Assembly (NCBI GenBank): GCA_902554325.1 | Contig: CACDOH010000001.1 | Coordinates: forward strand, 132,135-174,535 | Source: an uncultured Pelagibacteraceae bacterium | GTDB lineage: Bacteria > Pseudomonadota > Alphaproteobacteria > Pelagibacterales > AG-422-B15 | Direction: 5' to 3' | Length of the DNA: 42,401 nt | Shown here: piece by piece, positions 34,330 to 42,401 of the stretch | Numbering within the stretch: position 1 is the stretch's first letter | Layout of the letters: each line of letters starts with the position of its first letter | Program-made: the position numbers and the translations under genes | The notes under the pieces: model-generated | What the model was told of the DNA's origin: nothing | Seen by the model: the letters and a program-made list of their open reading frames with translations, nothing else | The model's database searches: none

Positions 34330-35214
34330 TCAAGATATAATTAACTTTTTAATGAATTTAATTCTTTTTATTATAACATTTTTAAATATTAAAATAAGAG
34401 TCAGCGGAAATATTATACTTAAGTAATCTGCGAGAATTTCAAAGTTTCTAATCAATTTTTGTTTTTTGTGGTTATCTGTATATATATAATTTCCTTTCTC
34501 GGGAATATAAATATTTCCGATCTCATCATAAGCTGAGTATATTTCAGGCTGATCTGTATTCTGATAATATTTTTTTACTGTATCTAAGTTATTTTGAGCA
34601 TGTACTATTGAGAATGGAAGCGAAACGCCAAATGAGGGATCTAAAACTAGAGTTTCATTGTCTAATTCAACTTCTACAACTACATGCTTATTCAGGCCAA
34701 CTACTCGAGAATTGATATTACCTAACCGATTCAATAGATTTGATAAACCAATTGCATTCTGTGAACAGATACCAAAGCCTCTTCCAAGTGCGCGTTCATA
34801 TTTATAGCTTTCAAAATTAGTAAATGCTTTTGTTGTTGGTTTTTGTAAATTTAGTTCTGTTATCAATGGGTCCATAAATTTAGCTAAAAAAAGTATCCAA
34901 TTGTCTCTAAGAGTAATAGAATTTATTTGATCAGGCCATATATAAGCAATTCCGTTATTATAAATTTTATTCACATTTTGCAAACTTTCAAAAGTATAGT
35001 TTTTATTTAATTCAATATCAATTTTGCGAAGTGTGTCAGAGTAAGTATTAATTTCTATTTGAAAGTTTTCATTAATATAATTTCTCCAATCATAAGGGAA
35101 TATTCTGTAGTATGTAGAACTTATAATTAGAAATATTAATAATAATAATATTGCAACCTGAAGAAGCATAGCAACTAGCGCTGATAAATTATTTGAAAGT
35201 ATATTTTTGTTCAT
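34330..35214 (-). CDS. Membrane-anchored transglutaminase-like protein
   Basis: The 294-residue protein has an N-terminal membrane helix (about 12-33), a transglutaminase-like domain with the triad Cys150 (GRGFGICSQNA), His177 (GLNKHVVVEVE) and Asp192 (LVLDPSFG), and a second hydrophobic segment near 262-284 before a basic tail. Such domains act as cysteine proteases or amide-modifying enzymes; the anchored form suggests work on a cell-envelope protein or amide substrate, probably in the periplasm. It starts about 43 bases beyond the 5S gene on the same strand with no hairpin terminator visible between, so read-through from the rRNA operon is possible. Confidence 0.72.
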   Translation of the reverse strand: MNKNILSNNLSALVAMLLQVAILLLLIFLIISSTYYRIFPYDWRNYINENFQIEINTYSDTLRKIDIELNKNYTFESLQNVNKIYNNGIAYIWPDQINSITLRDNWILFLAKFMDPLITELNLQKPTTKAFTNFESYKYERALGRGFGICSQNAIGLSNLLNRLGNINSRVVGLNKHVVVEVELDNETLVLDPSFGVSLPFSIVHAQNNLDTVKKYYQNTDQPEIYSAYDEIGNIYIPEKGNYIYTDNHKKQKLIRNFEILADYLSIIFPLTLILIFKNVIIKRIKFIKKLIIS

Positions 35215-35244
35215 AAAAAGTTTGATTACATTGTGAGTGATAAA

Positions 35245-35388
35245 TTCACGTTTAGTAGACCTGGCAATGTCCTACTCTCCCATGCCTTAAGACAAAGTAC
35301 CATCGGCGCTGGAGCCCTTAACGTTCGAGTTCGAAATGGAATCGAGTGTAACCTCTCCGCTATAACCACCAGGTCAACAAAACGTGAA
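35245..35388 (-). other. Extended terminal stem around 5S rRNA
   Basis: The arms 35245-35264 and 35369-35388 are inverted repeats: TTCACGTTT and GACCTGG on one side pair with CCAGGTC and AAACGTGAA on the other, separated by a 4-base bulge. The inner part is the normal 5S helix I; the outer nine pairs lie in the precursor and probably guide processing. Confidence 0.75.
35258..35375 (-). rRNA. rrf: 5S ribosomal RNA
   Basis: About 118 bases on the minus strand, beginning GACCTGGTGG and ending in the complementary CCAGGTC. The conserved loop CGAACTCG and the downstream GGGAGAGTAGG are visible on the transcribed strand. It follows 23S after about 95 bases. Ends are set from the terminal helix and could move by one or two bases. 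Confidence 0.93.
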
Positions 35389-35448
35389 ATCAATACCAAA
35401 TAATATTTTATCAATTATTCTATCTTTGTGTCGCCTGTATCTTACTAG

Positions 35449-35469
35449 TTTGTTTCTAGTACATAGAAA

Positions 35470-35475
<6 letters not shown>
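35449..35475 (-). other. 23S rRNA processing stem, 3' arm
   Basis: On the transcribed strand this arm (CTTGATTTTCTATGTACTAG, then AAACAAA) is complementary to the 23S leader at 38196-38223, with two small mismatched spots. Such stems are the usual RNase III sites that release pre-23S. Confidence 0.75.
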
Positions 35476-38195
<2,720 letters not shown>

Positions 38196-38201
<6 letters not shown>

Positions 38202-38223
38202 TATTCTATGTACAAAAAACAAA
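38196..38223 (-). other. 23S rRNA processing stem, 5' arm
   Basis: The leader arm (TTTGTTTTTTGTACATAGAA, then TAATCAAG on the transcribed strand) pairs with the trailer at 35449-35475, bringing the ends of pre-23S together. Confidence 0.75.
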
Positions 38224-38328
38224 CTTATATGTCTTTTGCAATACTTAGATATTTTGAATTCTCAATAAAAATTTTATTAATTTAGTATTGATGTCACTTC
38301 ACGATGTAAATGGAAAAGCTTAAAACAT

Positions 38329-38404
38329 TGGTGGAGCTGACCGGGATCGAACCGGTGACCCCCTGCTTGCAAAGCAGGTGCTCTCCCAGCTGAGCTACAG
38401 CCCC
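38329..38404 (-). tRNA. tRNA-Ala (UGC) in the rRNA spacer
   Basis: A 76-base cloverleaf with encoded CCA, acceptor GGGGCTG/CAGCTCC, anticodon loop CTTTGCAAG giving UGC and the T-loop TTCGATC. It lies between tRNA-Ile and 23S, the standard bacterial spacer position, and is transcribed with the rRNAs. Confidence 0.97.
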
Positions 38405-38420
38405 AAGAGAAACCACGTCA

Positions 38421-38498
<78 letters not shown>

Positions 38499-38526
38499 AA
38501 ACGTAGGCTTTATAGTTTTAAACAAT

Positions 38527-38548
38527 GAAAGAGAAACGAGGACGGTAA
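38527..38548 (-). other. 16S rRNA processing stem, 3' arm
   Basis: The transcribed strand reads TTACCGTCCTCGTTTCTCTT and then TC. It is complementary to the leader arm at 40192-40213 except at two mid-stem positions. The pair flanks 16S and is the expected RNase III substrate. Confidence 0.78.
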
Positions 38549-38611
38549 GCCACATATAATTACTAAGTTAAAATTTCTTAAATTCAATAGAACTCAAAAA
38601 ATGACTCTTAG

Positions 38612-40101
<1,490 letters not shown>

Positions 40102-40191
40102 AACACGACGCACACAAACTTATTGGCGGAGTTACATAATCTAAATTATATAATCCAAATAAAACGTGTACGATTATTCTGTACTGCGGAA

Positions 40192-40213
40192 TTACCGCCC
40201 ACGTTTCTCTTTC
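40192..40213 (-). other. 16S rRNA processing stem, 5' arm
   Basis: The leader arm (GAAAGAGAAACGTGGGCGGT then AA on the transcribed strand) pairs with 38527-38548 over about 20 of 22 positions, giving the pre-16S stem. Confidence 0.78.
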
Positions 40214-40530
40214 AATTTACTTTTCCAATAGCATAATCGCGCAAGCAGGTGTTACTTTTCCTAAGGAAAAATAAAAAATGCCAGATTGATTATATTAAGA
40301 CTAAAATAGTCATATGCCGCAGGTTCAGAGCATCACCGAACAAGGGTGAAAGTTTTTTATTGTATTGAGCCAAAAAGTCAAGCATCAAACATAAAATTAG
40401 GCAGAAAATAAGTACTTTTCACTCATATATAATACCCAGTAATATCAATGAGATAGAGAGAGTATGATCATTTTACCTCTGAAGATTAATATTAGTGATG
40501 TCATAAAATATAAATTCTTTATATGAAGAT
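40214..40530. promoter_or_regulatory. rRNA leader/promoter region and upstream region of the M23 gene
   Basis: This 317-base gap separates two divergent units. For the rRNA operon a CTTGAC -35 candidate lies at 40377-40382 (minus strand), with only AT-rich candidates such as TAAAAA or AATAAA at 15-17 bases for the -10, so the match is weak. For the plus-strand M23 gene a TATAAT at 40428-40433 is a possible -10 without a clear -35. Between 40214 and 40350 lies transcribed leader with no gene. Confidence 0.35.
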
Positions 40531-41799
40531 GTGAAAATGTATCTATTAAACAAAAAAATCTTGGTTTTTATAGCTGGTCTGATTCTTATTATTGTGATCG
40601 CTTACTATTTATCAGTTTCTTTTAATGATAAGATTGATATCCAAATTCCAAAAGAAACAACACTTATTCAAGAAGACCATTCTGAAAAGAAAGATAGTTT
40701 AGACTTATTTTTCTCATTTCTTGAGTACTATGAACTTGTAGAGGGTGACACGTTTATCAGCACTTTAAAAAAAACTAACCTCAATAAAAGAGAAATCGAT
40801 CAATTAATTATAGCTGTGAAAGATGTAATCGAGATAAACCAATTACGCATCGGAACACGCATAGAGATGATTTCTGATCTTATAAAAGAAGAGAGAATTA
40901 TTAAAGAAATTATAATTTATCCTGATAGAGAAGAAAAAATATCAATTTTAAGAATAGACGATAGATTTACAGTACGTAAAGATATTAAAACACTCTACTC
41001 GGAGCTCGTATTCCATGAAATTGAAATAGAGAAAAGTATCTACTCGTCGCTAAAAAATATTAATGTACCAGACAATATAATTATGTCATTTGTACAACTT
41101 TTTAGTTTTGATATTGATTTTCAAAGAGACATTAGGAACAAAAATAAAATAAATATTCTATTTGAACAATTTAAAGATAAGGATGGCGAGTTAATCAAAT
41201 CAGGTTCTATTTTTTTTGCAAAAATTATTCTAACAAAAGATAGTTACGAACTGTATAAATTCGAAAATGATAATTATATTGAATATTTTAACAGCGACGG
41301 AAAAAGTGCCACAAAAGCTTTGATGAAAACTCCAATAAATGGTGCAAGATTATCATCTGCTTACGGTATGAGAAAGCACCCTATCCTGGGATATAATAAA
41401 AAGCACATGGGCGTTGACTTTGCTGCGCCCATAGGTACTCCAATTATGGCTGCTGGAACAGGACATATTGAATACATTGGAACCAATGGTGGTGCTGGAA
41501 AATATATTCGAATTAAACATTTAAATGGCTATAAGACAAGTTATTCTCATCTTAGTAGCTATGCTTCTGGCATACAAAAAAATGTTCGGGTCAAACAAGG
41601 TCAAACTATCGGTTATGTGGGAAGTACAGGATTATCAACAGGGCCGCATCTTCATTATGAGGTTATTTTTAATGGTAATAAAATTAATCCAATGAAAATG
41701 AAACTTCCATCAGGTAAAAAATTAAAAGGGATAAATTTAAATAACTTCCTCACAGAAAGAGACAGGATAAATAATGAGATTTCAAAAATTAAGAATTAG
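40531..41799 (+). CDS. M23 family peptidoglycan endopeptidase, membrane-anchored
   Basis: M23 (LytM) enzymes cut peptide cross-links of peptidoglycan during growth or division. The 422-residue protein has an N-terminal membrane helix (about 9-28), a periplasmic linker with an OapA/LysM-like helical part (VEGDTFISTLKKTNL), and a C-terminal LytM domain: RLSSAYGMRKHPILG, the zinc ligands His292 and Asp296 (KHMGVDFAAP), and HLHYE with His373/His375 plus His340. The zinc site is complete, so it should be active. It starts with GTG; an ATG two codons on is an equal choice. Its last 11 bases overlap the converging DUF4167 gene. Confidence 0.9.
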   Translation: MKMYLLNKKILVFIAGLILIIVIAYYLSVSFNDKIDIQIPKETTLIQEDHSEKKDSLDLFFSFLEYYELVEGDTFISTLKKTNLNKREIDQLIIAVKDVIEINQLRIGTRIEMISDLIKEERIIKEIIIYPDREEKISILRIDDRFTVRKDIKTLYSELVFHEIEIEKSIYSSLKNINVPDNIIMSFVQLFSFDIDFQRDIRNKNKINILFEQFKDKDGELIKSGSIFFAKIILTKDSYELYKFENDNYIEYFNSDGKSATKALMKTPINGARLSSAYGMRKHPILGYNKKHMGVDFAAPIGTPIMAAGTGHIEYIGTNGGAGKYIRIKHLNGYKTSYSHLSSYASGIQKNVRVKQGQTIGYVGSTGLSTGPHLHYEVIFNGNKINPMKMKLPSGKKLKGINLNNFLTERDRINNEISKIKN

Positions 41800-42130
41800 C
41801 TTCTTCTATAGCTTTAGCGGGATCTAAAGTTTCTACAGGTGCAGTTTCCTCCTCTGCGGACACAGTTTTAGCAGATTTTGTATCACTGTTGCCATTATTT
41901 CTATCTTGGCGGTCATTTATTAAACGACTGTAATGCTCTGCATGCTGTAAATAATTTTCAGCACCTACATGATCACCTGAAGCTGCTGCATCTTTTGCTA
42001 GAACTTTATACTTTTCGAGCACAGTTGATAAATTTCCTCTTACGCGAGTAGAGCTATTACCATTAACAAAACTATCACCTGAATATCTATTGTTTGACCT
42101 TTTAAAAGGTCTAGTTCTTCTATTTTTCAC
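41789..42130 (-). CDS. DUF4167 domain protein
   Basis: The 113-residue protein shows the DUF4167 core, VRGNLSTVLEKYKVLAKDAA followed by DHVGAENYLQHAEHYSRL, after a basic arginine-rich start (KNRRTRPFKRSNNR) that suggests nucleic acid binding. The C-terminal third is acidic and low-complexity. The family is alphaproteobacterial and usually lies beside prmC, as here. Function is not established. Its end overlaps the M23 gene tail-to-tail. Confidence 0.88.
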   Translation of the reverse strand: MKNRRTRPFKRSNNRYSGDSFVNGNSSTRVRGNLSTVLEKYKVLAKDAAASGDHVGAENYLQHAEHYSRLINDRQDRNNGNSDTKSAKTVSAEEETAPVETLDPAKAIEEANS

Positions 42131-42231
42131 TTTGAAAACTAATTCCTAAATATAATTGGAAATTTTTAATTAATTCTTTTAAAAGAATGTTGGTAAACTA
42201 GTGTTTACTATAAAAATAATCAAGTTTTTAT

Positions 42232-42401
42232 TTAATTACTTTCAGCAATAATGCATCTGGGAATATTTGATATATCATTTTTTATAGAAACGACCTTAAA
42301 GTTATTATTTTTCAATATCTTAACTACTCCATCGTGTTGATTTATTCCTATTTCTAAGAATAAACATTGCTTCCTCTTTATCTTTTTAGCTAAATTCTGA
42401 A
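42232..42401 (-). CDS. prmC: Release factor glutamine methyltransferase, C-terminal fragment
   Basis: The gene runs off the right edge; about 56 C-terminal residues are visible, ending at 42232. The pattern CLFLEIGINQHDGVVKILK then FKVVSIKNDISNIPRCIIA matches the end of PrmC (HemK), where LxEIGxxQ precedes the last helix and the closing strands. PrmC methylates the GGQ glutamine of release factors. The placement upstream of the DUF4167 gene is the usual alphaproteobacterial order, which supports the call. It belongs to the core genome, not the sugar island. Confidence 0.8.
   Translation of the reverse strand, partial: QNLAKKIKRKQCLFLEIGINQHDGVVKILKNNNFKVVSIKNDISNIPRCIIAESN

Noticed and set aside
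35226-35414. Minus-strand open frame of 62 codons over 5S
   Set aside because: It is made of 5S rRNA and its flanks.
40355-40385. A strong sigma-70 promoter for the rRNA operon
   Set aside because: The CTTGAC is good, but the best -10 (TACAAT) is only 12 bases away, too close; the better-spaced hexamers are poor matches, so it is listed only as a weak candidate.

Overview
The window comes from an AT-rich (island genes roughly 30% GC by eye), probably free-living marine alphaproteobacterium. Three things point there. The 16S rRNA has alphaproteobacterial features. A DUF4167 protein, typical of Alphaproteobacteria, sits downstream of the prmC C-terminus at the right edge. The large surface-sugar island lies directly against the single visible rRNA operon, an arrangement known from SAR11 (Pelagibacter) hypervariable region 2. 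I cannot fix the clade (SAR11, HIMB59-like or another) from reading alone.

Layout. Bases 1-12707 (minus strand) hold a surface-glycan block: a truncated nucleotidyltransferase, a fused GT2/cytidylyltransferase, a short NeuB-like synthase, an asparagine-synthase-type amidotransferase, a DUF115/Maf-like protein, two glycosyltransferases, the pseudaminic acid genes pseF-pseC-pseB, a Wzz chain-length regulator and a uronate epimerase. A methyltransferase and a lone initiator tRNA (13426-13502) follow. Bases 13640-23071 form a divergent pair of operons: neuB plus an inositol-monophosphatase-like gene on the minus strand, and nine tightly packed plus-strand genes (heptose kinase, TIM-barrel isomerase, two SDRs, phosphoheptose isomerase, transaldolase-like, heptose-bisphosphate phosphatase, CMP-sugar synthetase, class III aminotransferase). 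Together these look like a complete route to an unusual CMP-activated sugar. Bases 23105-34297 carry a formyltransferase, a decayed recombinase remnant, two Rossmann methyltransferase-like proteins, GT-B and GT4 glycosyltransferases, an UlaG/CMAH-like metallohydrolase, a second pseudaminate block (pseI, a 68-residue protein, a pseH-like acetyltransferase), a DUF4910 protein and a second formyltransferase.

The right side is core genome. A membrane-anchored transglutaminase-like gene begins only about 43 bases beyond 5S. The minus-strand rRNA operon follows (16S, tRNA-Ile, tRNA-Ala, 23S, 5S), with clear processing stems around each rRNA. Last come an M23 peptidase, DUF4167 and the end of prmC.

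Working model: the island builds several different nonulosonic or higher sugar acids (three NeuB-family synthases and at least three cytidylyltransferases). It decorates them by formylation, methylation, amidation and possibly hydroxylation, and assembles them into a chain-length-controlled surface polysaccharide or onto surface protein. The most novel candidate is the heptose-type operon facing neuB. I see no CRISPR array, intact insertion sequence or phage module.
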